DNA of 64,000 nucleotides from Keguizhuia sedimenti. Lineage in GTDB: Bacteria; Pseudomonadota; Gammaproteobacteria; Burkholderiales; Burkholderiaceae_D. Shown here in pieces: positions 42,189 through 53,416 of this stretch; positions within the stretch are counted from its first letter, which is position 1; each line of letters opens with the position of its first letter. The stretch spans positions 1 through 64,000 of the forward strand of contig JAUYVH010000010.1 in the NCBI GenBank assembly GCA_030715135.1. The letters are read 5' to 3'. The position numbers and the translations under genes are program-made. Under the pieces are notes generated by a model. That model had not been told where the DNA came from. It did no database searches and was given only the letters and a program-made list of their open reading frames with translations.

Positions 42189-42979
42189 GCAGCAAATACA
42201 TCTCTTCGCGGGATAATCCTGTGTACAAAGAGCTAAGGCAGCTCGCCGAAAGTTCTCAGGCGAGACGCAAGGCAGGGCGCACCTTGCTGGACGGTGTGCA
42301 TCTGTGCGATGCCTATCTTCAGCACTGTGGGAAACCGGTTCTTTGTGCAGTGTCCGAAAACTCGCAAGCTCATAGTGAGGTGGCGGCGGTTTTCGCAAAA
42401 TGCAGTGGCATGCATGTCAACACGATCGTGCTGTCAGATGCCTTGTACCGGGGAATTCAGGTTGTTGAGCATGGTGTGGGTATCCTGTTCCTGATCGACA
42501 CGCCACGCCTGAATCCGCCGGACTCACTTACTGTATCGGCCGTCCTGCTGGACGGTGTGCAGGATCCGGGAAACCTGGGCTCCATATTGCGCAGCGCCGC
42601 CGCCGCCGGCATAAGATCTGCATTTTGCGGCAGCGGCACGGCATTCGCCTGGTCTCCCAAAGTTCTGCGCGCAGGAATGGGAGCCCATTTTGTAGTGAAT
42701 ATTTATGAGAATGCTGATTTGAAAAGCCTGGTCCGAGGTGCCTCGGTGCCTGTGATTGCCACGAGCTCGCATGCGACGCATTCTCTCTATGATCTTGATT
42801 TGCGCGGCGATGCCGCTTGGTTAATGGGCCACGAAGGGCAGGGGGTATCAGAAGATTTGATGTCCTTGGTCACACGTCGGGTACAGATACCGCATGCAGG
42901 GCCGATCGAATCTCTTAACGTGGCTGCCTCTGCTGCGGTTTGTTTCTTCGAGCAGCTCAGGCAGCGGCGGAATTCTTGA
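42185..42979 (+). CDS. TrmH/SpoU-family RNA 2'-O-methyltransferase
   Basis: This encodes 264 residues. An N-terminal substrate-binding domain (about 1-110) precedes a SPOUT methyltransferase domain with motif 1 [21 protein letters not shown] (near 122), motif 2 [12 protein letters not shown] (near 217) and motif 3 [18 protein letters not shown] (near 237), which make the knotted SAM site. The target RNA (rRNA or tRNA) cannot be assigned. It is coupled to rnhB by a four-base overlap. Confidence 0.9.
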   Translation: MSSKYISSRDNPVYKELRQLAESSQARRKAGRTLLDGVHLCDAYLQHCGKPVLCAVSENSQAHSEVAAVFAKCSGMHVNTIVLSDALYRGIQVVEHGVGILFLIDTPRLNPPDSLTVSAVLLDGVQDPGNLGSILRSAAAAGIRSAFCGSGTAFAWSPKVLRAGMGAHFVVNIYENADLKSLVRGASVPVIATSSHATHSLYDLDLRGDAAWLMGHEGQGVSEDLMSLVTRRVQIPHAGPIESLNVAASAAVCFFEQLRQRRNS

Positions 42980-43128
42980 ACCATCTAAGTTGGAGTGCGG
43001 AAGGCAATATCGTTCCGTTGCAATATTGAAACAACGGTCGCAAAACCTGTTTCTGTTTATCGTATTTCTGACTACACTTTCGGCATTTCAAGGATAAGAA
43101 CGTCCAACAATGAGTATGGGTAATCTTT

Positions 43129-43166
43129 AACCCTCGCGATCCTGGTGGTCCGAGGGTTTTTTATTT
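43129..43166 (+). terminator. Strong intrinsic terminator upstream of nfeD
   Basis: AACCCTCG pairs perfectly with CGAGGGTT; inside, GATC pairs with GGTC around a CTGGT loop with one bulged C, and six T residues follow. It lies 150 bases after the methyltransferase stop and likely ends the long lpx-rnhB transcript, or a small RNA made from the gap. Confidence 0.8.
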
Positions 43167-43212
43167 GGCGCTTTAACGTATATCTCAATGCCTATGGGTG
43201 ACCGGAGGAAAA

Positions 43213-43674
43213 ATGGCTGACTGGATTGTGTGGCTGATACTGGCTGGAGTTTTGGTCGGATTGGAAATCTTTACCGGGACATTTTATCTTTTGATGGTCG
43301 GAATCGGGCTTGCCGCTGGAGGAACTACTGCATTTCTCGGAGCAGGAAGGCCTTTGCAATTCCTCTGTGCGGCCGTGGTCGGAGTCATTGCAACCGTATT
43401 GCTTCGTAATCGGCGCGATGCGGCAGGTGGCCAGGATTCGGCATCCGATCCAAATGTCAACCTGGATATTGGACAGACAATCAAAGTCAATAAGTGGCAC
43501 GATCTGGATAGTGGCAAATACACCAGCCGGGCCCTGTACCGTGGCACCATGTGGGATGTCGATCTGATGCATGGCTCCACACCTCATCCGGGCATTTTCG
43601 TGATCCGGGAAGTGCGGGGCAGTCGTTTGCTGGTATCTGATAATTCAGCCGACAGTAGTCGGGAGGAGGCATGA
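43213..43674 (+). CDS. NfeD-like membrane protein
   Basis: This encodes 153 residues. The ATG at 43213 has GGAGG upstream. Three hydrophobic segments (about 2-20, 22-45, 48-66) are followed by a soluble OB-fold domain of the NfeD C-terminal type (about 85-145, with VNKWHDLDSGKYTSRALYRG). Short NfeD proteins act with SPFH proteins in the membrane. The gene overlaps the SPFH gene by four bases, the conserved pair. It follows a strong terminator, so a promoter should lie in the 45 bases before it. Confidence 0.88.
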   Translation: MADWIVWLILAGVLVGLEIFTGTFYLLMVGIGLAAGGTTAFLGAGRPLQFLCAAVVGVIATVLLRNRRDAAGGQDSASDPNVNLDIGQTIKVNKWHDLDSGKYTSRALYRGTMWDVDLMHGSTPHPGIFVIREVRGSRLLVSDNSADSSREEA

Positions 43675-44606
43675 TGGAATTCGGTTTTGGCAGTGTATCC
43701 CTGATTATATTCATTCTGGCGGTTATCTTTGTCGTAAAGACCGTCAATGTCGTGCCGCAGCAGCATGCCTGGGTGGTCGAGCGGCTTGGCAAATACCACA
43801 CGACGCTCGGCCCGGGACTGCACATCGTCCTGCCTTTCATCGACCGAATCGCTTACAAGCATATGCTGAAGGAGATTCCGTTGGACGTGCCGCCTCAGGT
43901 ATGTATTACAAAGGACAATACCCAGCTCCAGGTCGACGGCATACTATATTTTCAGGTCACCGATCCGATGCGCGCATCGTATGGCTCATCGAACTATATC
44001 GCGGCGATCACGCAGCTGGCGCAGACGACGCTGCGGTCAGTCATCGGCAAGATGGAGCTCGACAAGACCTTTGAAGAGCGCGACCACATCAATACCACCA
44101 TCGTTAACGCAATCGACGAATCCGCTGCCAATTGGGGTGTCAAAGTTCTGCGTTATGAAATCAAGGATCTCACGCCTCCCAAGGAAATTCTGCATGCCAT
44201 GCAGGCACAGATCACCGCAGAGCGTGAAAAGCGCGCGCTGATTGCAGCTTCAGAGGGAAGAAAGCAGGAGCAGATCAATATCGCCTCCGGCGAGCGGGAA
44301 GCGGCAATCGCCAAGTCGGAAGGCGAAAAGCAGGCATCGATCAACAGGGCGCAGGGTCAGGCAACTGCAATCCTCGCGATTGCGGAGGCGAGCGCGGAAG
44401 CCTTGCGCAAGACTGCGGCAGCGATTCAGCAACCCGGCGGCTCAGATGCAGTCAATCTGAAAGTGGCAGAACAATACGTGAATGCATTTGCTCAGCTGGC
44501 CAAGACGAACAATTCGATTATCGTGCCGGCGAATCTGGGAGACATGAGCGGTTTGATTGCGAGCGCCCTGCATGTCGTCAAGTCCCAGCAGCAGATTCTT
44601 AAATAA
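43671..44606 (+). CDS. SPFH/band 7 protein, paraslipin/QmcA type
   Basis: This encodes 311 residues. One N-terminal membrane segment (about 8-25) is followed by an SPFH domain (VVPQQHAWVVERLGKYHTTLGPGLH near 27) and a long charged coiled coil (about 190-255), ending in a hydrophobic C-terminal segment typical of paraslipins. Such proteins form large membrane-associated rings, often with an NfeD partner. The start is ATG 43671 or the adjacent ATG 43674; GGGAGGAGG lies just upstream. A strong terminator follows. Confidence 0.92.
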   Translation: MMEFGFGSVSLIIFILAVIFVVKTVNVVPQQHAWVVERLGKYHTTLGPGLHIVLPFIDRIAYKHMLKEIPLDVPPQVCITKDNTQLQVDGILYFQVTDPMRASYGSSNYIAAITQLAQTTLRSVIGKMELDKTFEERDHINTTIVNAIDESAANWGVKVLRYEIKDLTPPKEILHAMQAQITAEREKRALIAASEGRKQEQINIASGEREAAIAKSEGEKQASINRAQGQATAILAIAEASAEALRKTAAAIQQPGGSDAVNLKVAEQYVNAFAQLAKTNNSIIVPANLGDMSGLIASALHVVKSQQQILK

Positions 44607-44632
44607 CAGGAGCAGGCTGTACGTGTTGGAGC

Positions 44633-44662
44633 AAAATGCCGGCAAAGCGCCGGCATTTTTTT
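44633..44662 (+). terminator. Terminator after the SPFH gene
   Basis: AAAATGCCGGC pairs with GCCGGCATTTT around a five-base loop and runs into T residues. It lies between convergent genes and, with four T residues on the opposite strand, may also end smpB transcription. Confidence 0.8.
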
Positions 44663-44696
44663 GGTCTGCAAAACTGAAAAGTTCCGGTTTGTGGAA

Positions 44697-45146
44697 TTAC
44701 CGCCGGTTCTGTTTCATGACGGACTGGATTTCACGCTGCGTATCGCGCAGCTTTTCGCTTTCCCGCTTGTCGTGCTGCTTCTTGCCTTTTGCCAGGCCAA
44801 TTTCACACTTGATGCGTCCCTTGGTGTAGTGCAGGTTCAGCGGCACGAGCGTATATCCCGCGCGTTCAACCTTGCCGATCAGACGCTTGATTTCATCACC
44901 GCTCAATAATAGCTTGCGCGTGCGCACCGGGTCGGGATGAATATGGGTGGACGCCGTAGGCAAAGGGCTGATATGGGCACCGAATAGAAATACCTCGCCT
45001 TGACGGACGATTACATAAGCCTCCTTCAGCTGCACGCGTCCCGCGCGGATGGATTTTACTTCCCAGCCTTCCAGAACCATACCTGCCTCGTACCGTTCTT
45101 CGATGAAGTAATCATGGAAAGCTTTTTTATTATCAACAATGCTCAT
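44697..45146 (-). CDS. smpB: SsrA-binding protein SmpB
   Basis: This 149-residue OB-fold protein binds tmRNA and delivers it to stalled ribosomes. [20 protein letters not shown] (near 6-25), WEVKSIRAG and the basic C-terminal tail [19 protein letters not shown] that mimics the tRNA anticodon arm are present. The tmRNA gene itself is not in this window. It is divergent from ratA, a frequent neighbour. Confidence 0.97.
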   Translation of the reverse strand: MSIVDNKKAFHDYFIEERYEAGMVLEGWEVKSIRAGRVQLKEAYVIVRQGEVFLFGAHISPLPTASTHIHPDPVRTRKLLLSGDEIKRLIGKVERAGYTLVPLNLHYTKGRIKCEIGLAKGKKQHDKRESEKLRDTQREIQSVMKQNRR

Positions 45147-45205
45147 GGGTGGAAATTGGCTTAGTCGGTTAGAATTTAACTTTCGATTTTATCAAACGGC
45201 TCACC

Positions 45206-45640
45206 ATGGCAGTAGTGCATAAATCCGTTCTGCTTGGATATAGCGCAGAACAAATGTTCGCTTTAGTGGAGCGTGTCGAAGATTACCCTAAGTTCCTTCC
45301 GTGGTGTGGTGGAGTCAAGGTGCTTGAGCGATCTGACGACCGTCTGGTAGCGACGATTGCAATCAATTATCACGGCTTGAAGCAGAGTTTCACCACTGAA
45401 AACGCAAATAACCGTCCTACATCCATGAAAATGACCTTGGTTGAAGGCCCATTCAAGCATCTGGATGGCCTGTGGACGTTTAAGCCGCTGCGCGAGGATG
45501 CGTGCAAGATTGAATTTGATTTGCACTACGAATTTTCCAGCCGCATTCTTGAGCAACTGATTGGTCCGGTGTTCAACATGATTGCCAACAGTTTCGTCGA
45601 TTCATTCTCCAAGCGGGCTGATGCGGTGTATGGCAATTAA
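45206..45640 (+). CDS. ratA: Ribosome-association toxin/COQ10-like protein RatA
   Basis: This 144-residue START-like protein has the opening VHKSVLLGYSAEQMFALVERVEDYPKFLPWCGG (residues about 4-36) shared by RatA and mitochondrial COQ10. E. coli RatA is reported to block 70S assembly; a ubiquinone-binding role is an alternative based on COQ10. It overlaps the RnfH-like gene and is divergent from smpB. Confidence 0.9.
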   Translation: MAVVHKSVLLGYSAEQMFALVERVEDYPKFLPWCGGVKVLERSDDRLVATIAINYHGLKQSFTTENANNRPTSMKMTLVEGPFKHLDGLWTFKPLREDACKIEFDLHYEFSSRILEQLIGPVFNMIANSFVDSFSKRADAVYGN

Positions 45641-45929
45641 TGCCGGTGAAATGCGGATCCAGATCTGCTATGCGTTGCCGGATCGGCAGTTGCTAAGAGA
45701 TTTGACGGTTGCAAAGGGTACAACAATAGGCGAGGCTATCCGGCTGTCCGGAATTACACGCGAACTCACAGATATCGATTTGACGACCTGCCGCGTGGGG
45801 ATTTACGGCAAGGTCAAAAGCTTGGAGGCGCAATTGCGAGAGGGTGACCGTATAGAGATTTACCGGCCTTTGCGCGCCGATCCCAAGGATGCCCGCCGTC
45901 GGCGGGCACAAAAGAAACCGAAAGCCTGA
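45630..45929 (+). CDS. RnfH-family (RatB) ubiquitin-like-fold protein
   Basis: This encodes 99 residues. The beta-grasp region (about 8-80) contains IQICYALPDRQLLRDLTVAKG and ends RIEIYRPLRADPKDARRRRAQ, the RnfH/UPF0125 signature. The role is unknown; it is always near ratA and smpB. ATG 45630 overlaps the ratA end by 11 bases; ATG 45651 is an alternative. It is tail-to-tail with the DUF4124 gene, three bases apart. Confidence 0.88.
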   Translation: MAINAGEMRIQICYALPDRQLLRDLTVAKGTTIGEAIRLSGITRELTDIDLTTCRVGIYGKVKSLEAQLREGDRIEIYRPLRADPKDARRRRAQKKPKA

Positions 45930-45932
45930 ATT

Positions 45933-46472
45933 TTACTTGCAAGCATCCAGAACGCGCTTGTTCTCCTGCTGTTCCTGGGAGCGCTGCTGATCGTTCAGGT
46001 AATAACGTTCGCCGTTCTTATCGGTTCTTGCCAGACGCTCGCCTGATTCCAGGCTGCGCTGATAGGCCTGCGCGCGTTCGCAATTTTTTGCTTTCTCTGC
46101 TGCACGTTGCTGTTCTTCAGCAGCCTTCTTGTCCTTTTCCTGTTGTTCCATCCGTCGCTTCTGGAATTCGGCATTCTTTTCGGCTGTGCTCAGCGGCTGG
46201 CGGCTTTTTTCCGTGACAGATTCTTTTTCTTCAACAGGAGATTGTTCAGAGGACGCGGCGGATTGGCTGGACACCGAAGGCACGGCAGAGACGCCGCCAG
46301 GCTGCTTTAAAATTTTATTTTGCGGAACCGATAACGGCGGCGGCAAATCCGAATATTGCTTCACACCTTTTTCATTGAGCCAGATGTATTGCGCAGATGC
46401 ATTCGATGCGGCAAAAAAGGCGGCGGCCGAGATAAAGCAGGCAATTGCGCGATGCAGTGAGGTTAATTTCAT
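45933..46472 (-). CDS. DUF4124 domain-containing exported protein
   Basis: This encodes 179 residues. ATG 46472 begins a signal peptide (MKLTSLHRAIACFISAAAFF, cleavage after ASA). Right after it is the DUF4124 pattern YIWLNEKGVKQYSDLPPP (near 29-46), then a Ser/Val/Gln-rich linker and a charged helical coiled coil of Glu, Lys and Gln to the end. It is probably periplasmic; the function is unknown. In many relatives bamE stands near smpB-ratA; here this gene occupies that side. Confidence 0.85.
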   Translation of the reverse strand: MKLTSLHRAIACFISAAAFFAASNASAQYIWLNEKGVKQYSDLPPPLSVPQNKILKQPGGVSAVPSVSSQSAASSEQSPVEEKESVTEKSRQPLSTAEKNAEFQKRRMEQQEKDKKAAEEQQRAAEKAKNCERAQAYQRSLESGERLARTDKNGERYYLNDQQRSQEQQENKRVLDACK

Positions 46473-46592
46473 TTCAGCTTTTGTTGAGTCCGGGATACGC
46501 AGATTTCGCCATGCTTTGATGCCGAAGTCAATCAATAGGCCGATCTTCCAGTTTGAATGCGTGCCAAAAACGACGAAATTGCAAGATTTCTG

Positions 46593-48085
<1,493 letters not shown>

Positions 48086-48113
48086 AGAACGATTTTTCAT
48101 TGCGAGCATAAGG

Positions 48114-48142
48114 GCAGGAAAATACGCGGCGTATTTTCCTGC
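48114..48142 (+). terminator. Long hairpin between guaB and guaA
   Basis: GCAGGAAAATACGC and GCGTATTTTCCTGC are exact inverted copies separated by one base, so the RNA would form a stem of about 13 bp with a tiny loop. No T-run follows. It begins 28 bases after the guaB stop and may be a partial terminator or a processing/stability element setting the guaB:guaA ratio. Confidence 0.5.
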
Positions 48143-48334
48143 TGCATTTTCACAATACGGTGCCAGTTTATCGGTCACGCTTGTATTGATGGCTGCTTTA
48201 CCTATTGCCAATGTGATGAAATAAACGCTGTTGGATCGCCGTTGCTTAACTGATCGCTTCGATCGCGGACGGCCGGCATCGCGGAACAAGGCAAGTTAGC
48301 TTGCACCATTGAATTCAAATTGTTTGACATCCTC

Positions 48335-49954
48335 ATGCACTCGAAAATCCTAATCCTCGACTTTGGTTCCCAGGTTACTCAGTTGATTGCGCGTCGCGTG
48401 CGTGAAGCAGGCGTTTTTTCCGAAGTCTATCCTTACGATGTCACGGATGAATTCGTGCGTTCCTACGGTGCGGCCGGCGTCATTTTGTCAGGCGGTCCGA
48501 GCTCGGTTACCGAAGGCGACACCCCGCGCGTGCCGCAGGCCGTATTTGAACTGGGAGTGCCTGTGCTCGGCATCTGCTACGGCATGCAGGCCATGGCGGA
48601 ACAGCTGGGCGGCAAGGTTGAAAACGGCAAAGTGCGTGAATTCGGCTATGCCGAAGTGCGCGCACGCGGGCATACCGCTCTCCTGAAAGGAATCAACGAC
48701 TTCGTCACGCCGGAAGGACACGGCATGCTGAAGGTGTGGATGAGCCACGGAGACAAGGTAATCGACATGCCGCCCGGCTTCAAGCTGATGGCTTCTACCG
48801 GGAGCTGCCCGATTGCCGGCATGGCGGACGAAGAACGCAGGATGTATGCGCTGCAATTTCATCCGGAAGTCACGCATACGCTGCAGGGCAAGGCTATTCT
48901 GGGACGCTTCGTGCACGAGATATGCGGTTGCAAATCCGACTGGAACATGCCGGATTACATTTCCGAAGCGGTCGACGCGATTCGCAAGCAGGTGGGCGAT
49001 GAAGAGGTGATTCTCGGCTTGTCGGGCGGCGTGGACAGCAGCGTCGCGGCGGCACTGATCCATCGTGCGATCGGCGATCAGCTGACCTGCGTATTTGTCG
49101 ATCATGGTCTCTTGCGCCTCGATGAAGGCAAGATGGTGATGGACATGTTCGGCAAGAATCTCGGAGTAAAGGTGATTCATGTCGATGCCACCGAGCAGTT
49201 CATGGGCGAGCTTGCAGGCGTTACCGATCCGGAAGCCAAGCGCAAGATCATCGGCCGTGAATTCGTTGAGGTATTCCAGCGGGAATCCGCAAAGCTCAAG
49301 AATGCGAAATGGCTGGCGCAAGGCACGATTTATCCGGACGTGATCGAAAGCGCCGGCAAGGGCAAGAAGGGCGCGCACACGATCAAGAGCCATCACAATG
49401 TCGGCGGATTGCCTGAGACTTTGAACCTCAAGCTGCTTGAGCCGCTGCGCGAACTGTTCAAGGATGAAGTGCGCGAACTGGGCGTTGCCCTCGGTCTGCC
49501 GCATGACATGGTCTACCGTCATCCTTTTCCCGGTCCGGGACTGGGCGTAAGGATTCTTGGCGAAGTGAAGAAGGAATATGCAGACCTGCTGCGCCGCGCA
49601 GACGCCATTTTCATCGAGGAGCTGCGCAATACGGCTATCCCCTTGCCGGTTGAGCTTACAGAAGGACGTGTGGTCGGGCATTTCCACAAGAATTGGTATG
49701 AAGCCACCAGCCAGGCCTTCGCAGTCTTTTTGCCGGTGAAGTCGGTCGGCGTGATGGGCGACGGGCGAACCTATGAATATGTAGTTGCGTTACGCGCGGT
49801 ACAGACGCAGGATTTCATGACGGCACACTGGGCGCATCTGCCGCACGACTTGCTGGGCAAGGTATCCAACCGGATCATCAACGAAGTGCGTGGCATCAAC
49901 CGCGTGGTTTACGATATTTCCGGCAAGCCGCCCGCGACAATTGAGTGGGAATAA
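48335..49954 (+). CDS. guaA: GMP synthase (glutamine-hydrolysing)
   Basis: This 539-residue enzyme aminates XMP to GMP. The class I glutaminase domain (about 1-200) has the catalytic Cys in [11 protein letters not shown] near 81 and [10 protein letters not shown] near 171; the ATP pyrophosphatase domain has the loop [11 protein letters not shown] near 229; the C-terminal dimerisation domain ends [11 protein letters not shown] 48335 is used; a TTG 15 bases earlier is possible. Confidence 0.97.
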   Translation: MHSKILILDFGSQVTQLIARRVREAGVFSEVYPYDVTDEFVRSYGAAGVILSGGPSSVTEGDTPRVPQAVFELGVPVLGICYGMQAMAEQLGGKVENGKVREFGYAEVRARGHTALLKGINDFVTPEGHGMLKVWMSHGDKVIDMPPGFKLMASTGSCPIAGMADEERRMYALQFHPEVTHTLQGKAILGRFVHEICGCKSDWNMPDYISEAVDAIRKQVGDEEVILGLSGGVDSSVAAALIHRAIGDQLTCVFVDHGLLRLDEGKMVMDMFGKNLGVKVIHVDATEQFMGELAGVTDPEAKRKIIGREFVEVFQRESAKLKNAKWLAQGTIYPDVIESAGKGKKGAHTIKSHHNVGGLPETLNLKLLEPLRELFKDEVRELGVALGLPHDMVYRHPFPGPGLGVRILGEVKKEYADLLRRADAIFIEELRNTAIPLPVELTEGRVVGHFHKNWYEATSQAFAVFLPVKSVGVMGDGRTYEYVVALRAVQTQDFMTAHWAHLPHDLLGKVSNRIINEVRGINRVVYDISGKPPATIEWE

Positions 49955-49960
49955 GCGGTT

Positions 49961-50596
49961 TTGACATACAGCGTCAAAGAAATTTTTTATACGCTTCAAG
50001 GCGAGGGCGCTCAAGCGGGACGCCCGGCCGTATTCTGCCGCTTCGCCGGCTGCAACCTGTGGAGCGGACGCGAGGAAGATCGCGCCAATGCGGTCTGCAA
50101 GTTCTGCGACACGGATTTTGTCGGAACCGACGGCGAGCAGGGCGGCAAATTCGCCGACAGCGATCAATTGGCTGCGAAGATAGACAGTTTGTGGCCCGCA
50201 TCGTATGCTGCGAGCAAGTATGTCGTATTCACCGGCGGCGAGCCGCTCCTGCAACTGGATACTGCGCTGATCGACAGCATGCACAGGCATGGCTTTGAAA
50301 TCGCCATTGAGACGAACGGCACGATTGCAGCGCCCGAAGGCGTCGACTGGATTTGCGTGAGTCCCAAGATAGGCTCGGAATTGAAAGTGCACAAAGGCAG
50401 CGAGCTGAAAGTGGTGATTCCGCAGGCCGGCCAGAATCTGCAGGACTACGAATCGCTGGAGTTCGAGCATTTTTTCGTGCAACCCATGGATGGCCCGGAC
50501 AAGGAAAAAAATACCCAGCTGGCCATTGAACTCTGCAAGCGCAACCCGAAGTGGAAGCTCAGTCTGCAAACGCATAAACTTTTACAAATACCTTAA
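49961..50596 (+). CDS. queE: 7-carboxy-7-deazaguanine synthase QueE
   Basis: This 211-residue radical-SAM enzyme makes the deazaguanine core of queuosine. The start is TTG 49961, six bases after guaA. The cluster-binding cysteines are C31, C46 and C49, a Cx14CxxC spacing seen in the subgroup with the CNLWSGREEDR insert, in place of the usual CxxxCxxC. VFTGGEPLLQLD near 87 follows. queD comes next, giving consecutive steps of the pathway. Confidence 0.94.
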   Translation: MTYSVKEIFYTLQGEGAQAGRPAVFCRFAGCNLWSGREEDRANAVCKFCDTDFVGTDGEQGGKFADSDQLAAKIDSLWPASYAASKYVVFTGGEPLLQLDTALIDSMHRHGFEIAIETNGTIAAPEGVDWICVSPKIGSELKVHKGSELKVVIPQAGQNLQDYESLEFEHFFVQPMDGPDKEKNTQLAIELCKRNPKWKLSLQTHKLLQIP

Positions 50597-50612
50597 TTTT
50601 CATACTGACCCG

Positions 50613-51555
<943 letters not shown>

Positions 51556-51598
51556 AATCCCGCTTGACTCCCTTTTTAATGCCACAACACTCCAGCCC

Positions 51599-52525
51599 AT
51601 GTCCATTCATAGCAAGTTATCCGATGTTGGCATAGCAATCGTCGCACCGGGCGGCTATGCGCCGGATGAAGCGGCCTTCATCAAGACCGTGGAGAACTTG
51701 CAGGCACAGGGTTGCAGGCTGCGGAATTGCTATGATCCGTCGGCTAAATATCAGCGCTTCGGCGGCACCGATCAGGCACGCCTTGACCAGCTTCATGCGG
51801 CTGCTCAGGACCCGGATGTGAAAATCGTCCTGAGCCTGCGCGGCGGATACGGCATGACGCGCCTTCTTCCGGATATTGATTTCGATTTGCTGGCTCGCAG
51901 CGGCAAACTATTCGTCGGCCATAGCGACTTCACTGCATTGCAGATGGGCTTGCTGGCGCGTACCGGCGCAGTGAGCTTTGCCGGTCCCATGATATGCGAT
52001 GATTTTACGCGGGCAGATGTCAGCGACTTCACCATGCGGCATTTCTGGGACTGCATTTCCCAGCCAAGTCATACGATCAGGGCGGAAGTTCAGGGCAATC
52101 CGGAGCTTGAGTTGTCGGGAATGCTGTGGGGCGGCAACCTGAGCATGCTGGCGCATCTTGTCGGCACGCCTTATTTGCCGTCGATCGACAAAGGGATCTT
52201 GTTCATCGAGGATGTCAATGAACATCCTTATCGCGTCGAACGGATGCTGATGCAAATGCTGCATGCGGGTGTGCTGCAAGGCCAGCAAGCCTTGCTGCTC
52301 GGTGAGTTTTCAAGCTACCGCCTGGTGGATTACGACAACGGCTACAGCTTTGAGACGATGCTGGAATACATCAGGCAGCGCAGCGGCATTCCGGTGCTGA
52401 CCGGCCTGCCGTTCGGCCATGTAAAGGACAAGGTTACGCTCGCGGTCGGCTGCAATGCGAGCCTTACTTCCGATAAGGACTCGCTCACCTTGCAGATGAA
52501 CGGCTATCCCCATTTACCGGGCTGA
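51599..52525 (+). CDS. ldcA: Murein tetrapeptide (L,D-) carboxypeptidase LdcA
   Basis: This 308-residue S66-family serine peptidase trims the terminal D-Ala from recycled muropeptides in the cytoplasm. The nucleophile Ser is in FVGHSDFTALQMGL near 108, and the Glu/His partners lie in the C-terminal half (FIEDVNEHPYRVERML near 200; FGHVKDKVTLAVGCNASL near 280). There is no signal peptide, as expected. Its 3' end overlaps the convergent epimerase gene by 41 bases. Confidence 0.94.
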   Translation: MSIHSKLSDVGIAIVAPGGYAPDEAAFIKTVENLQAQGCRLRNCYDPSAKYQRFGGTDQARLDQLHAAAQDPDVKIVLSLRGGYGMTRLLPDIDFDLLARSGKLFVGHSDFTALQMGLLARTGAVSFAGPMICDDFTRADVSDFTMRHFWDCISQPSHTIRAEVQGNPELELSGMLWGGNLSMLAHLVGTPYLPSIDKGILFIEDVNEHPYRVERMLMQMLHAGVLQGQQALLLGEFSSYRLVDYDNGYSFETMLEYIRQRSGIPVLTGLPFGHVKDKVTLAVGCNASLTSDKDSLTLQMNGYPHLPG

Positions 52526-53396
52526 CCAGGAAAGTCGCATGCAGGCCAAAGCTCTGGTCCTTGGCTAATACAGCAAGGCCGGGACGGCCGGGCATATGGA
52601 AGGCATCGATCGGCTGCGTGATCGGCTCAAGGCAAAAATAGTCGTATTGCGGCGGCCGGTACATCAGCGTATATCCGGGCGAATTTTCCATCAGCATCGT
52701 GAGCGCAATGCCGCGATCGGGATATATGATCTCTGCCTTGCCGTCCCATCCATCGAAACAATGATCGATCAGCGGACCTTCCAGCGCGGCGGACCGATTG
52801 TAATCGAAGGTGGCAGGAAGTTCCTTGCTATATCCGACAGGAATCGGATCTTCTCCCGCAAGCCATACTCCGTTCGACTTGAAGCACAATCGCGTTGCGC
52901 CATTTTTCGGAAAGTATGGATGCAGGCCGAGGCCATACGGCAGGGAATCATCGCCGCGATGCGTGACAATCAGATCGATAGCAAGGCCATCGGGCAGCAA
53001 GCGGAAGGTCTGTGTGGCGGAATAATGATAAGGATCGCCGTCAAATTTGTTCGACTCCAATGCGAGCGTAATCGCATAGCGGTTTGATTCGGATAGTGTC
53101 CAATCCTGGAGCCAGCCGTCGCCGTGGATCGGGTAGGCTTCATCCCTGCGATTGAGCTTTATCGGATGGAATTTGCCTTCATGCTCGAATCCGCCTTGCG
53201 TAATGCGATTAGACCATGGCACCAGCGGGAAGCACGAAAAGGTGTAGCGGTCTTCAGTTTTTCGGTCCCAGGGCCGGAACAGGGGCGTCCAGCCCTGCGG
53301 CAACTTCCAGTCCCAGGCCGCGACACTGCCGCCCAATGCCGGTATGAGCTGAAGACGGCTCTGGTCATTTTCCAGGGTAATGATTTCATGTTCCAC
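52485..53396 (-). CDS. Aldose 1-epimerase (mutarotase)
   Basis: This 303-residue galactose-mutarotase-fold protein interconverts alpha and beta anomers of aldoses. Family residues are visible in YPIHGDGWLQDW (near 92, catalytic-type His), LGLHPYFPKNG (near 157) and the late YFCLEPITQPIDAFHMPGRPG (near 260, catalytic-type Glu). The start is GTG 53396 with AAGGA upstream. It is the last gene of the minus-strand sugar operon, 20 bases after the lactonase. The sugar specificity is inferred as galactose from context. Confidence 0.9.
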   Translation of the reverse strand: MEHEIITLENDQSRLQLIPALGGSVAAWDWKLPQGWTPLFRPWDRKTEDRYTFSCFPLVPWSNRITQGGFEHEGKFHPIKLNRRDEAYPIHGDGWLQDWTLSESNRYAITLALESNKFDGDPYHYSATQTFRLLPDGLAIDLIVTHRGDDSLPYGLGLHPYFPKNGATRLCFKSNGVWLAGEDPIPVGYSKELPATFDYNRSAALEGPLIDHCFDGWDGKAEIIYPDRGIALTMLMENSPGYTLMYRPPQYDYFCLEPITQPIDAFHMPGRPGLAVLAKDQSFGLHATFLVSPVNGDSRSSAR

Positions 53397-53416
53397 AGGG
53401 ATTGTCCTTGTTCTGC

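Noticed and set aside
43110..43166. A trp-type attenuator, because TGGTGG lies in a terminator stem after a short frame
   Set aside because: The six-codon frame stops before the two TGG triplets, they are not in its frame, and the downstream genes are not for tryptophan synthesis.
44607..44696. A tmRNA (ssrA) gene next to smpB
   Set aside because: The gap is only 90 bases and is filled by a terminator hairpin; no tRNA-like ends are present.
48488..49687. A 399-codon open frame on the minus strand
   Set aside because: It lies wholly antisense to guaA, a highly conserved gene whose high GC third positions leave the opposite frame open; it has no binding site and no family likeness.
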